In this document: positions 43,231 to 52,541 of the stretch, in pieces
Layout: each line of letters begins with the position of its first letter
How positions within the stretch are numbered: position 1 is the first letter of the stretch
Made by a program: the position numbers and the translations under genes
NCBI RefSeq assembly: GCF_042683165.1
Contig: NZ_JBHUIZ010000005.1
Location: forward strand, 310,001 to 374,000
Length of the DNA stretch: 64,000 bases
Reading direction: 5' to 3'
DNA from: Tigheibacillus halophilus
Lineage (GTDB): Bacteria > Bacillota > Bacilli > Bacillales > Amphibacillaceae
Notes under the pieces: generated by a model
What the model saw: the letters and a program-made list of their open reading frames with translations, nothing else
Told to the model about the DNA's origin: nothing
The model's database searches: none

Positions 43231-44631
43231 TTCTGCTTTCTGTTTTTCCGCAAACAGGCTGATAACGGGTTCATGGTTCTTGTGCCTGATGACGCGATCG
43301 ACATAATCTTGCGTGATGTCTCGTACTTCTTTATTCAAGAGCAGCAGAGGAACCACGTTGATTAGCGTGATGGCCGCAAGCAGCAAGTCCAGAAATTGCC
43401 AAATCAACTGCAGCCCGCCAATGGCTCCTATGAAAACGGCAATGAGATATATAAAACGACTTGTTTTGGCGGCCTTGAGTCCAAACAAGTATTCTACTTG
43501 CTTTTCACCGTAAAAGATGATGACCATTACTGTCGTGATGACGAACAAGAAAAGGAAAACGGCTATAAACAAGCTGCCGTAAAAATCTCCCACAATGGTT
43601 GATAAGGCGATATCCACCATGCTGGAAGCCTTGGAAGGAGCCACATCCCGCCAGGCACCTGTGGATAATACAGCAAATCCTGACAGCGAGCAGATGACGA
43701 CAGTATCTATAAAGACACTTAACATTCCCCAAATTGCTTGTTTGGAAGGGTGGTCTGTTTGTGCTGCGGAATGAGCAAAAGGTGCTGTTCCCATTCCAGC
43801 TTCATTGGAATATAGACCGCGGGCGAGTCCCCAGCGCAGCGCGCCAGCAATACCTGCACCAGCGAACCCGCCGGTTGCTGAAATCGGAGTAAATGCATGG
43901 CTGAAGATAAGTGCGAACATCTGTGGTACTTGATCATAGTTCCAGATGACCACTGTCAACGTTGCGATGATGTATGTCAGAATCATGAATGGAACTAATT
44001 TATCGGTAACTTTTCCGACTCGTTTGATCCCCCCAACCACGATGATCCCTATTAAAATGACAAGAAAAATACCGACAATAACTTTATTAAAGCCAAATGC
44101 GCTTTCCAATTGTGTAGAAATGGAATTGGACTGCACCATCGTACTTGCGAAGATTTCCAGCATTAGAAAAAAAGCGAAAAGGTTTGCCAATGGTTTCCAG
44201 CCAAGTCCCTTTTTAATATAGTACATCGCACCTCCGACCCATTCACCTTCCTTGTTTTGTTCTCTATAGCGAAGACCAAGGACAATTTCGGCATATTTTG
44301 TCGCCATGCCAATGAGAGCGACTACCCACATCCAAAAAAGCGCACCAGGCCCCCCAAGCGCAATGGCTATCGCTACACCGACAATGTTCGTTGCGCCTGC
44401 AGTGGTCCCCAGACTCGAGGTAAAGGCCTGAAAAGGAGTGATGGTACCTTCTTTTTTATTACGGTGGAACATTTTCCCTATCGTATTGCGAATGATGTGT
44501 GGAAAAAAACGAAATTGGAAAAATTTCAGTCTGATCGTATATAGAAGGCCAGTAAAAATCAAGAACATGGAAACAATATATGTCATTAAAAAATCCGATA
44601 CATGTGATACGATGCTTTCAAAAGCAACCAT
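43228..44631 (-). CDS. Sodium:alanine (AGCS family) symporter
   Basis: 467 residues with about ten membrane helices. AGCS hallmarks are TSLGTTAGATNIVGVAIAIALGGPGALFWMW near residue 70-100 and the later ATGGFAGAGIAGALRWGLARGLYSNEAGMGTAPFAHSAA. Takes up alanine, glycine or related amino acids with Na+. AlsT-type proteins of Bacillus have similar length. Start ATG with GGAGGAGAA. Independently transcribed. Confidence 0.94.
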   Translation of the reverse strand: MVAFESIVSHVSDFLMTYIVSMFLIFTGLLYTIRLKFFQFRFFPHIIRNTIGKMFHRNKKEGTITPFQAFTSSLGTTAGATNIVGVAIAIALGGPGALFWMWVVALIGMATKYAEIVLGLRYREQNKEGEWVGGAMYYIKKGLGWKPLANLFAFFLMLEIFASTMVQSNSISTQLESAFGFNKVIVGIFLVILIGIIVVGGIKRVGKVTDKLVPFMILTYIIATLTVVIWNYDQVPQMFALIFSHAFTPISATGGFAGAGIAGALRWGLARGLYSNEAGMGTAPFAHSAAQTDHPSKQAIWGMLSVFIDTVVICSLSGFAVLSTGAWRDVAPSKASSMVDIALSTIVGDFYGSLFIAVFLFLFVITTVMVIIFYGEKQVEYLFGLKAAKTSRFIYLIAVFIGAIGGLQLIWQFLDLLLAAITLINVVPLLLLNKEVRDITQDYVDRVIRHKNHEPVISLFAEKQKAE

Positions 44632-44978
44632 TTTTCACTTCTCCTCCAATGGACGTAAATTACTATTCCATACCTTGAAATCATTCATTTAAAACGTCCA
44701 ATCGAACCGCTGATAAACAGGTGAATGAATCTGCAGAGACATTTCTGCCTATTTGAGGGGCTGGCAAGCGTATGCATTATCATATCTGATAGTCTTACTT
44801 TAGGTACTTTATATGTGGGTGTGATATTTGCGGACAAATACCATGCACGAGGGCTACAGTTTAAGGAAGGTAACATGGCTCCATAAGGAGAAATCTTATC
44901 AAATAACTGAAATGTCAACCATACAAAAAAGGCTATCAAGCTGCCACTGAGGCATTGCTTAATAACCTTCTAATCCAA
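44632..44978. other. Intergenic stretch between AGCS gene and flavin reductase gene
   Basis: About 350 bp. On the plus strand 44794-44886 can be read as a short hydrophobic stretch (LTLGTLYVGVIFADKYHARGL) with stops close by. It faintly recalls a membrane-transporter fragment, but is too short to call. No ribosome site or complete gene is visible. Confidence 0.35.
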
Positions 44979-45545
44979 TTAAAAACCATATTCCGCTTCT
45001 TTTGCTTGGCGAATATGTGTATAGGTTTCGGCTAAAACTGCGGTATCTTCCACAAGACGATCGAGACGCAGAAGGACGTCATCATTGACGATTTCTTTGC
45101 GGTAAAAATCCCGCTCTTCGATGAATACATAGGTTTGCACAATTTGTGCTTTCATGTAAGCCAAAATCGGCTTCAACTGTTGTTCGGCAATCAGAAAATG
45201 TTTTGGGGAACCTGCTGTGATGATCATACTGACGACTTTATCCTGAAATGCATTTACGGGCAGCAAATCGAATACATTTTTCAATGTCGCTGGAATAGAA
45301 GCCTGGAAAATTGGTGTTCCGATAATTAGAGCGTCCGCTTCCATGACAGTCTGCGCAACATATTTCGTATCCCCTTCATAATCCAGATAACTGCGGCCGT
45401 CGCTGAATTGGATATTATAATCAGCTAAATCGAGCAGTACTGATGCTGCATCGGGATATTTTTCCTTCACCGTGTCCATGGTGATATTCATTGCAGTTCT
45501 TGTTTTCGTTCCGATGTTCGAGCCGGAAAGTCCGACAATCTTCAT
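44979..45545 (-). CDS. NAD(P)H-dependent FMN reductase
   Basis: 188 residues, flavodoxin-like fold of the SsuE/ArsH group: KIVGLSGSNIGTKTRTAMN (phosphate-binding loop), EADALIIGTPIFQASIPATLKNVFDLLP and AGSPKHFLIAEQQLKPILAYM. Supplies reduced flavin. It lies four to thirteen bases after the luciferase-like monooxygenase gene, so the two form a two-component monooxygenase operon. Start is ATG 45545 (AGGA ten bases upstream) or GTG 45554. Confidence 0.9.
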   Translation of the reverse strand: MKIVGLSGSNIGTKTRTAMNITMDTVKEKYPDAASVLLDLADYNIQFSDGRSYLDYEGDTKYVAQTVMEADALIIGTPIFQASIPATLKNVFDLLPVNAFQDKVVSMIITAGSPKHFLIAEQQLKPILAYMKAQIVQTYVFIEERDFYRKEIVNDDVLLRLDRLVEDTAVLAETYTHIRQAKEAEYGF

Positions 45546-45557
45546 TCTCTTCACATC

Positions 45558-46625
45558 CTATTTTTGGGCTGTATATTTCCTGATCGCAGGAAGTATTTCC
45601 GTTGCGATGAGGTCAATGTTTTTCTCCAATTTATTAAATGGCACGCCGCCAAAATCCATTTGTGCAATGTAGCGTTGATGACCGAATGTTTCATACTGAT
45701 AGAGAATCTTTTCAATGATTTCCTGAGGGCTGCCTATATTCATAATATGATGCGGGTCGACGCCTTGCGCAAAAAGCTGCTTGGAAAAACCCTGCCCATT
45801 AGTTCGTTTCATACCTTCGTTAATGAATGGGTAGGTTTCCTGCAATGCCTGCTGTGTGGTATCTGCAGCATAGAAGAATCCTGCAGTCGCCACAGGCAAA
45901 TCTGCTGGATTGAATCCTTTTCGCCGTGCTGCTTCACGATAAGCGTCAATCGTCTGCTTAAAAATGGTCGCGGGCCCTCCAAGGTGAGCCATGAACATTG
46001 GCACCCCAGCATAACCTGCCTTGATTGCACTGGCTGGTGTGCCGCCGACAGCCCGCCAAACTGGTAATGAGCCACTTTTTGGACGCGGAAGGACTTGGGC
46101 GTTTTTCAAAGGTGCACGGAATTCTCCATTCCAATTGACAATCTCTTGTTCATTGAGCTGCAAAAGCAAATCAAACTTTTCTTCAAATAATGCTTCATAA
46201 TCACGTACATTATACCCCAACAGATCGAACAATCCTATACGGGAAGCTCGGCCAGCGATAATTTCAGCGCGTCCGTCAGACAGCAGGTCAATCGTGGCAA
46301 AGTTTTCGTAGACACGGACAGGATCGGATGTGCTGATAATGGTGGATGAACTGCCTATTTTTATGTGAGATGTTGCTTGGGCAATTGCTGATAGAACAAC
46401 GGCGTGCGCCTGGGTAGCGAAATATTCCTGATGGCTTTCTCCAACGCTAAAAAAATCGATACCTGCCTGGTCAGCCAGTTGAGCGAATTTAATGATTTCC
46501 TGTACGCGCTGCTGGGCAGGGATTCTTTCTCCGGTTAACGGATTTGGCAGATGATCGCCAAGTGTATAGATGCCGAATTCCAAGCCTTTGCTTGGATCGA
46601 TGCGGTATTTTTCCATTGTAGACAT
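45558..46625 (-). CDS. LLM-class flavin-dependent monooxygenase
   Basis: 355 residues, bacterial luciferase-like TIM barrel: EFGIYTLGDHLPNP, FAQLADQAGIDFFSVGESHQEYFA, LSAIAQATSHIKIGSSSTIISTSDPVRVYENFATIDLLSDGRAEIIAGRAS, and VWRAVGGTPASAIKAGYAGVP. Uses FMNH2 from the downstream reductase. Substrate could be an alkanesulfonate or another organic compound; sequence does not decide. No ABC transporter for sulfonates adjoins. Confidence 0.9.
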   Translation of the reverse strand: MSTMEKYRIDPSKGLEFGIYTLGDHLPNPLTGERIPAQQRVQEIIKFAQLADQAGIDFFSVGESHQEYFATQAHAVVLSAIAQATSHIKIGSSSTIISTSDPVRVYENFATIDLLSDGRAEIIAGRASRIGLFDLLGYNVRDYEALFEEKFDLLLQLNEQEIVNWNGEFRAPLKNAQVLPRPKSGSLPVWRAVGGTPASAIKAGYAGVPMFMAHLGGPATIFKQTIDAYREAARRKGFNPADLPVATAGFFYAADTTQQALQETYPFINEGMKRTNGQGFSKQLFAQGVDPHHIMNIGSPQEIIEKILYQYETFGHQRYIAQMDFGGVPFNKLEKNIDLIATEILPAIRKYTAQK

Positions 46626-46798
46626 GGGTATCTTCCTCTCGAATTAACTTTCACAAGGTAATTATATAATATATACATACAAAAAGTAACTATAAGCTTC
46701 CTGCTGAACATCTATTCATCTATTCGAGGCACAGCAAGCAATTTATTATTAATCTATATTTGTATATACTATGGATAGACATGAAAGGGGGAAGGAAG

Positions 46799-47401
46799 AT
46801 GAAAAACGGAAATACAGGCATGAATTCCAAGGTGGACGAATATGTAGGTAAAGCCAAAAGGTGGAAAAAGGAATCTGAGATATTACGGGAGATTGTTCGT
46901 GGCTGTGGGTTGACGGAAGAATTTAAATGGATGCATCCCTGTTATACGTATAAGGGAAAGAATATAGTGCTGATACATGGTTTTAAAGCATATTGTGCGC
47001 TTTTGTTTCACAAAGGTGCTTTATTGAAAGACTCCCATGGGATTCTCACCCAACAAACGGAGAATGTACAGGCGGCAAGGCAAATTCGTTTCACCAGTGC
47101 GCAAGAAATATTGGACATGGCGCCCTTTTTGAAAGCCTATATTCATGAAGCCATAGAGGTGGAAAAAGCAGGCTTGAAAGTGAATTTTAAGCGGCAAACA
47201 GAGCCTGCTTTTCCTGAAGAATTTCAAAAGAAGTTAGACGAAATCCCTGCTTTGAAAACTGCTTTTGCATCTTTGACACCGGGGCGGCAAAGAGCATACC
47301 TTCTCTATTTTGGCGCTGCCAAACAATCCAAAACAAGGGAGTCAAGGGTTGAAAAATATATGCAGCAGATCCTCGATGGAAAAGGATTGCATGACCGGTA
47401 G
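46799..47401 (+). CDS. YdeI/OmpD-associated family protein
   Basis: 200 residues. N-terminal DUF1801-like domain (SKVDEYVGKAKRWKKESEILREIVRGCGLTEEFKWMHPCYTYKGKNIVLI) and C-terminal YdeI domain with PAFPEEFQKKLDE, then AFASLTPGRQRAYLLYFGAAKQSKTRESRVEKYMQQILDGKGL, the typical bacteriocin-protection-protein-like end. In B. subtilis, YdeI is a cytosolic protein of unclear role. Start is ATG 46799 right after GGGGGAAGGAAG; the upstream ATG at 46760 lacks a site. Confidence 0.88.
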   Translation: MKNGNTGMNSKVDEYVGKAKRWKKESEILREIVRGCGLTEEFKWMHPCYTYKGKNIVLIHGFKAYCALLFHKGALLKDSHGILTQQTENVQAARQIRFTSAQEILDMAPFLKAYIHEAIEVEKAGLKVNFKRQTEPAFPEEFQKKLDEIPALKTAFASLTPGRQRAYLLYFGAAKQSKTRESRVEKYMQQILDGKGLHDR

Positions 47402-47484
47402 AACCAGTTAGAAAATATTTCACGCCGGGCTTTAAAAGAAGGACTTCCCGTATACACTGTCGGGATTACCACGGGAAATTCTAC

Positions 47485-47961
47485 TTAATCGTTTTCTGCA
47501 TCTTGTGAGGCAGTAAGCTCCTGCAGCAGTGCATAAATTTTCGGGGCTTTTTTATCGATGCGTGCCGGACGCCACTTTTGATTGACCCACATATGTAATG
47601 TGGTCCCGCTGGTGAGCAGCTCGCCATAGGGTTCAATGGCGGTGTTATCTTGTTTTTCATCGGAAATCTTGCGTACTTCATAAGCGAAACGCAGACGAAC
47701 AGGAGAGAGTTCTGTGATGCTGGTAAAAATGATGACTTGATCATCATAGCGGGCAGGCTTATGATAAGACGCTTCTACGTCGACAACCGGCAACATCAGT
47801 CCAAGTTCTTCGACTTTGCTGTAGGCCATACCTGCCTGGCGCATTGCCTCTGTTCGGCCGATTTCAAACCAGGTGACATAATTGGCGTGATGGACAACCC
47901 CCATTTGATCTGTATCTTTATAATGTACGCGCATTTTTTCCTGATGCCAAGTTTGTTTCAT
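47485..47961 (-). CDS. Acyl-CoA thioesterase (YbgC/4HBT hot-dog family)
   Basis: 158 residues. Hot-dog fold with HYKDTDQMGVVHHANYVTWFEIGRTEAMRQ: Asp in DQMGVVHHANY is the catalytic acid of the 4-hydroxybenzoyl-CoA thioesterase family. It lies 15 bp downstream of the acyl-CoA ligase gene, so the two likely act on the same acyl-CoA. Start ATG with AAAGGAG. Confidence 0.9.
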   Translation of the reverse strand: MKQTWHQEKMRVHYKDTDQMGVVHHANYVTWFEIGRTEAMRQAGMAYSKVEELGLMLPVVDVEASYHKPARYDDQVIIFTSITELSPVRLRFAYEVRKISDEKQDNTAIEPYGELLTSGTTLHMWVNQKWRPARIDKKAPKIYALLQELTASQDAEND

Positions 47962-47976
47962 TTTCCATTCGCTCCT

Positions 47977-49746
47977 TTACTTCTTAGAAGTTCTCTCCCT
48001 ATTCTTTTTCATTGCGGTCAGCTTCTTCTCCGCAATTTCCTGCAAACGCAGTTTTTTCACCTTTCCGGTGCTGGTCAACGGCCAGTCTGTTTCAGAAACG
48101 AACCATACATGGCGGGGAACTTTGAAACGGGCAATACGAGAACTGCACCAGCTGAGGATATCGCGCCGTGTGCAATGCTGATCTGCTTTCAGTTCTACAA
48201 AAGCGGCGCCAGCTTCGGTTGTAACGCTGTCGTTCACTCCGACAATATACACCTGATTGACTGCAGGGTGCTTAATGATTACTTCTTCCACTTCCCTAGG
48301 CGCTACCAATTCGCCAGATACCTTGTACATTTCCTTACTCCTGCCCAGCATTTCGATATAGCCATTTTCATCGATTCTGCCCACGTCTCCGGTGCGCAGC
48401 CAACCGTCTTTGTCGATGGTATGGGCGGTTTCTTCCGGTTTTTTGTAATAACCGTGTGTGACCGTATTTCCTCTTACGGCAAGTTCACCTACTGCTCCTG
48501 CAGGCAGATCTGCACCTGTATCACGGTCGATCGTTTTATACTGGACGGTGCTGCCATTGAATTCAGGCAGACCGCAAACGCCACCAAGTTTTGGCCTTCC
48601 GACACGTGTGGTGATACGTTCGATAGGATCCCCAAGCTCTGTTGTTACACCGGAAGAGGTGACTTCCGTTTGTCCATAACCCGTCAGAATCTCTGTCAAG
48701 CCGAGAAGTTCGACTGCTCTTTTCCAAACTGGACCTGGTGCTGGTGCAGCACCACACCATACTGCAAAAAGTTGTGATAAATCAAAAGCTGATACGCTTG
48801 GATGGTTCAATAATGGTACGAGCATCGATGGGACACAAAGAAAGTCGTTTGCCCGGTACCTTTCCATCATTTGCAGTGCGGACAAAGGAGTGAATGTATT
48901 CGGTGCAATGAGTGACCCGCCGACAAAAGACATTGCGAAAATGCCTTCTATGATATTGAAGCAATGGTAAAAAGGCAAAGCTGCAAACGTAGTGCGGCCA
49001 TCTTCTATCGCTCTGCTCATACAAGTGCTGTAAGAACAGCGCAGCAACATATCATGCGTCAGCATGACACCTTTCGCTTTGCCGGTGGACCCGGATGTAT
49101 AGATTAATGCAGCCACCTCGTCAGGATAGCTTGAATTTTGCCAGCGTTGATTCAGCACCTCATCACTGATTGATCCAGCACCATGGCAAAAGGATTGCCA
49201 AGAAATGAATCGTTTATCTGCTGCAAAATCACCATTTTCAATGTAAATAATATGTTCCAACAAGCTATTGGCACAAAAATCAGAGTCATCCAGCAGGTTG
49301 CTGACTGTTTCGGCCGGGTGTTTTCCTTTGATTGCTTGATGCATGAACAGGAATCGGCTGTCTGACTGTGATAGAATATATGCCAATTCTTCCTTGCCAA
49401 GCATCGTGTTAACCGGAATAAAAACTGCTCCGACAAGAGATGCAGCAATCATCAGTGCGGGATATGCGATATCATTTTCCATCAGTATCGCGACGTGGTC
49501 GCGGCGTCTCACGCCTAGTTGCAACAAAGCTTTGGCGTAAAAACGCGCTTGCTCCCATGTTTCACCATAGGTAATAGACGTATCAGATATATGTATAAAC
49601 GGTCTTTGCTGGTAATTTCGGTTTATATGTGCAAAATGATCAGCGACTGTATGCCGCCGCCATTCTGGATATTGTTTTTCCAATGCTTCCCGTCTTTCGG
49701 AAGGACTTGGCAGTTTTAATGTCGTTTGATTGTGTGCCGCAGTCAA
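47977..49746 (-). CDS. Acyl-CoA synthetase (class I adenylate-forming enzyme)
   Basis: 589 residues from TTG 49746, which follows AAAGGGGG; the upstream frame (49791) has no site. AMP-binding signatures: ALIYTSGSTGKAKGVMLTHDML (P-loop), GYGQTEVTSSGV, DGWLRTGDVGRIDENGYIEMLGRSKEMYKVSGELVAPREVEE and the C-terminal lysine in TSTGKVKKLRL. Activates a fatty acid or similar carboxylate to its CoA thioester. Operon with the thioesterase. The exact chain preference is unknown. Confidence 0.9.
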   Translation of the reverse strand: MTAAHNQTTLKLPSPSERREALEKQYPEWRRHTVADHFAHINRNYQQRPFIHISDTSITYGETWEQARFYAKALLQLGVRRRDHVAILMENDIAYPALMIAASLVGAVFIPVNTMLGKEELAYILSQSDSRFLFMHQAIKGKHPAETVSNLLDDSDFCANSLLEHIIYIENGDFAADKRFISWQSFCHGAGSISDEVLNQRWQNSSYPDEVAALIYTSGSTGKAKGVMLTHDMLLRCSYSTCMSRAIEDGRTTFAALPFYHCFNIIEGIFAMSFVGGSLIAPNTFTPLSALQMMERYRANDFLCVPSMLVPLLNHPSVSAFDLSQLFAVWCGAAPAPGPVWKRAVELLGLTEILTGYGQTEVTSSGVTTELGDPIERITTRVGRPKLGGVCGLPEFNGSTVQYKTIDRDTGADLPAGAVGELAVRGNTVTHGYYKKPEETAHTIDKDGWLRTGDVGRIDENGYIEMLGRSKEMYKVSGELVAPREVEEVIIKHPAVNQVYIVGVNDSVTTEAGAAFVELKADQHCTRRDILSWCSSRIARFKVPRHVWFVSETDWPLTSTGKVKKLRLQEIAEKKLTAMKKNRERTSKK

Positions 49747-49902
49747 AAAAATTCCCCCTTTAATTGATGGCAATTTGACATACATACTCATTATAAGTTT
49801 TTTTCATTATGCCTACAAAACATATAGGTTATCCGACTGTCCATTGCTCCAGAGGGGGGACGGTAGCTTTGAAGCATGTATGCCCATTTTGATGTGAAAA
49901 TT

Positions 49903-50586
49903 TCAACTAAAAACATGCATATAAATCCAAGGTGAAATAACAAACGTTAATATTGCCGCAAGCACCATGCATACACTGGATACAGCTCCCGAAATGCTGC
50001 CAAGCTCAAGTGCTTTGGAGGTGCCTGCGCCGTGGGAGCTGGTACCCAGCAATATACCCTTGGCGATATCGCTGTGAAAGCGAAACATACGAATCGTCCA
50101 AGGACCGAGAATCAAGCCTGTAATCCCAGTCAATATGACGAAAACAGCCGTAATGGCAGGTATGCCGCCAATCTTTTCAGATACCCCCATCGCGATTGGG
50201 GTGGTGACAGAGTAGGGGATGATGCTGCTGATCAGTCCTTTGTTCAAATGCACCAGCCCTGCCAGTGAAAATGATGCCATCACAGCAAGTGTTGAACCAA
50301 ACAGAACACTGATAAAAATTTCCCGCAAATATTTTTTCAATACAGGAAAATAGCGATAAAGTGGAATAGCGAGGGCGATGGTAGCAGGCTGAAGGATTTC
50401 TGTGAGCCATTTTGCTCCGGCATTGTAGCTGTCATAGCTAATTCCGCCGACAAGCAAAACGACAATAATTGCTGACGGGGCAATCAAAAGTGGAGAGAAG
50501 AAGGGAATGTTCCATTTTTTGTACACTAGTTTAGCTCCCCAATAGGAACCAAGTGTGAGTACTATAAAAGACAGTCCGGTTATCAC
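49903..50586 (-). CDS. cidB: LrgB/CidB family membrane protein
   Basis: About 227 residues, several membrane helices: YNAGAKWLTEILQPATIALAIPLYRYFPVLKK, SVTTPIAMGVSEKIGGIPAITAVFVILTGI, and GTSSHGAGTSKALELG, which is the LrgB signature. Start is GTG at 50586, overlapping the stop codon of the preceding gene (GTGA), so it is translationally coupled. LrgB/CidB proteins work with a holin-like partner in murein hydrolase export or overflow metabolite transport. B. subtilis ywbG is the likely counterpart. Confidence 0.9.
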   Translation of the reverse strand: MITGLSFIVLTLGSYWGAKLVYKKWNIPFFSPLLIAPSAIIVVLLVGGISYDSYNAGAKWLTEILQPATIALAIPLYRYFPVLKKYLREIFISVLFGSTLAVMASFSLAGLVHLNKGLISSIIPYSVTTPIAMGVSEKIGGIPAITAVFVILTGITGLILGPWTIRMFRFHSDIAKGILLGTSSHGAGTSKALELGSISGAVSSVCMVLAAILTFVISPWIYMHVFS

Positions 50587-50954
50587 TTTAAACGCATCTC
50601 CTTTCGTTTCGTCAGTTTTTCCGCAAGAAAACCGGAACCAGCCATGACGAGAAAAGTACTGATACATATGATCATAATGATTTTCCAACCATTAGACATG
50701 AGTATATCCTGATATTGCAACAGACCCACGGCTGATGGAATGAAAAACAAAAGCAATTCGGCGACGAGCCAGCTTCCTCCGATTTCTATCCATTTCAGTT
50801 TGATGAGTCCAGTTTGCAGCAGAACAAATAAAAGAACCAATCCGATGATACTTCCCGGCACAGCGAGATGAAGCCACTCCGCTAATTTATTCATGAAGAT
50901 TGCAAATAACCAAAGCAGGCAAACCTGCCCCATGCTGATACATAATTTCTTCAA
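50583..50954 (-). CDS. cidA: CidA/LrgA family holin-like protein
   Basis: 123 residues, four hydrophobic helices: ISMGQVCLLWLFAIFMNKLAEWLHLAVPGSIIGLVLLFVLLQTGLIKLKWIEIGGSWLVAELLLFFIPSAVGLLQY, including the family's PGSIIGLVLLF motif. It is a candidate holin or export partner of the downstream LrgB-type protein. The LysR-type gene diverges from it, as in the B. subtilis ywbHG-ywbI arrangement and the staphylococcal cidABC-cidR pair. Regulation by that regulator is expected. Confidence 0.9.
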   Translation of the reverse strand: MKKLCISMGQVCLLWLFAIFMNKLAEWLHLAVPGSIIGLVLLFVLLQTGLIKLKWIEIGGSWLVAELLLFFIPSAVGLLQYQDILMSNGWKIIMIICISTFLVMAGSGFLAEKLTKRKEMRLK

Positions 50955-51069
50955 TATGACACCTTCTAAAAAATGATAACGTGTTAAGTATACAAAGCTT
51001 GGTACAATAGGTAAAATGAATGTTTAGAATGGCTATGATTTGAAAAAGGCATGAAAGGGTTTGTAGAAA

Positions 51070-51966
51070 ATGGATATGCAGCATTTGAAGTACTTTATGG
51101 TTGTTGCAACGGAGGGGAATTTCACTCGGGCCGCGGAGAAGTTGTACGTTTCACAGCCGACCATTAGTAAAATGGTACGCAGCATTGAAACGGAATTCGG
51201 CGTAACGCTGTTTGACCGCTCTCGCAAACACGTACAGCTGACAGATGCAGGAAAAGTGGTTTTGGAACAGGCACAGCACATGCTCCGGGCTTATCAGAAC
51301 TTATCCTCTGAGCTTGACGATCTGATGGCACTAAAAAAAGGGGAGCTGCATATCGGTCTGCCGCCTATGGTGGGGGCGCGATTTTTCCCAAAAATCATAC
51401 AGGCTTTTTATCGTAAATATCCGAATATCAAGCTGCACGTTGTGGAGGATGGTGCAGTGAAGATTGAAAGTGCCGTCCAAAACGGTACGCTTGATTTGGG
51501 GGTTGTCGTATTACCGGTAGATGAAAAACAGTTTGATGGTTATGCTTTTGCTGAAGAAAATCTTATGCTGGTGACTCCCGCAAAACATCTTTTACGGTAT
51601 AAAAAAGCGGTTCGGCTGAAAGATTTGAAGGAGGAGGCTTTTATCCTGTTTCGCAGGGATTTCACTTTACATGATCGGATTATAGATGAGTGTGAGAGGG
51701 CAGGGTTTCGTCCGAATATCATCTACGAAAGCTCGCAATGGGATTTCATCGGTGAAATGGTGAGAGCTGACCTTGGGGTTGCCTTGCTGCCAGAATCTAT
51801 TTGCAGACAGATGAATCCTGCCGACGTAGCAATGATTCCGTTGGTAGACCCTGGGATACCATGGAATCTGGGGATTGTCTGGCGCAAAGAACGGTATCTT
51901 TCGTTTGCAGCACGGGAATGGATCCGCTTTATGAAGAAGGTAACGCAACAGAATAAGGAGATATAG
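51070..51966 (+). CDS. cidR: LysR family transcriptional regulator (CidR/YwbI-like)
   Basis: 298 residues: MDMQHLKYFMVVATEGNFTRAAEKLYVSQPTISKMVRSIE is the LysR helix-turn-helix, followed by the two-lobed effector domain (LHIGLPPMVGARFFPKII, RADLGVALLPESI). In the cid system the effector is acetate or a related pyruvate-metabolism signal. Divergent from cidAB with a 115-bp spacer, so it should control that operon. Confidence 0.9.
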   Translation: MDMQHLKYFMVVATEGNFTRAAEKLYVSQPTISKMVRSIETEFGVTLFDRSRKHVQLTDAGKVVLEQAQHMLRAYQNLSSELDDLMALKKGELHIGLPPMVGARFFPKIIQAFYRKYPNIKLHVVEDGAVKIESAVQNGTLDLGVVVLPVDEKQFDGYAFAEENLMLVTPAKHLLRYKKAVRLKDLKEEAFILFRRDFTLHDRIIDECERAGFRPNIIYESSQWDFIGEMVRADLGVALLPESICRQMNPADVAMIPLVDPGIPWNLGIVWRKERYLSFAAREWIRFMKKVTQQNKEI

Positions 51967-51997
51967 CAAGGTATTTTGGAGGTAAGGGGGCGGAAAA

Positions 51998-52492
51998 ATG
52001 GGACAAACATACGACATACAGCCAATGACATCGAAGTCTGCTAATGAAATTATCAAGTGGACATATGAGACACCTTATCAACTGTATAATATGACAGATG
52101 ATGAAGAAACCATACAGGAGCTGCTGGATGGCACATATTTTCAAGCGGACGACAGGGCAGGTGAATTGGCCGGTTATTTCTGCTTTGGGGAAAATGCTCA
52201 AGTTCCCGGCGTGCGGCGTGCGGGAGTGTACAAGGGGCATGGAGTTTTGGATATCGGCCTTGGCATGCATCCTGATCGGACGGGAAAGGGGCTGGGCCTG
52301 GCCTTTTTAATGTCAGGCATCGTGTTTGCGAAACACTTATACGAGCCAAATATGCTCCGCTTGAGTGTCGCTGTATTTAACCAGCGGGCAATAAAACTCT
52401 ATGAAAAAGCAGGTTTTCAACATGTGAGGGGGTTTGAGAATAGCCGTGCAGGAAGTGTGACTGCATTTATGCTGATGGTAAGAAATTGCTGA
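51998..52492 (+). CDS. GNAT family N-acetyltransferase
   Basis: 164 residues. GNAT motif A region LDIGLGMHPDRTGKGLGLAFLMSGI with the acetyl-CoA loop (DRTGKGLG), and FNQRAIKLYEKAGFQHVRGFE in motif B. Substrate not predictable. It starts 31 bp after the LysR gene; a GGAGG before the ATG supports the start. Confidence 0.88.
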   Translation: MGQTYDIQPMTSKSANEIIKWTYETPYQLYNMTDDEETIQELLDGTYFQADDRAGELAGYFCFGENAQVPGVRRAGVYKGHGVLDIGLGMHPDRTGKGLGLAFLMSGIVFAKHLYEPNMLRLSVAVFNQRAIKLYEKAGFQHVRGFENSRAGSVTAFMLMVRNC

Positions 52493-52541
52493 TCTCCATC
52501 AGCAAACATTTCAATTTAATAACTCAGAGAGGGTCACAACA

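Noticed and set aside
44794..44886. Possible fragment of an AEC-type transporter (LTLGTLYVGVIFADKYHARGL)
   Set aside because: Only about thirty residues, no neighbouring frames extend it convincingly, and the similarity is by eye.
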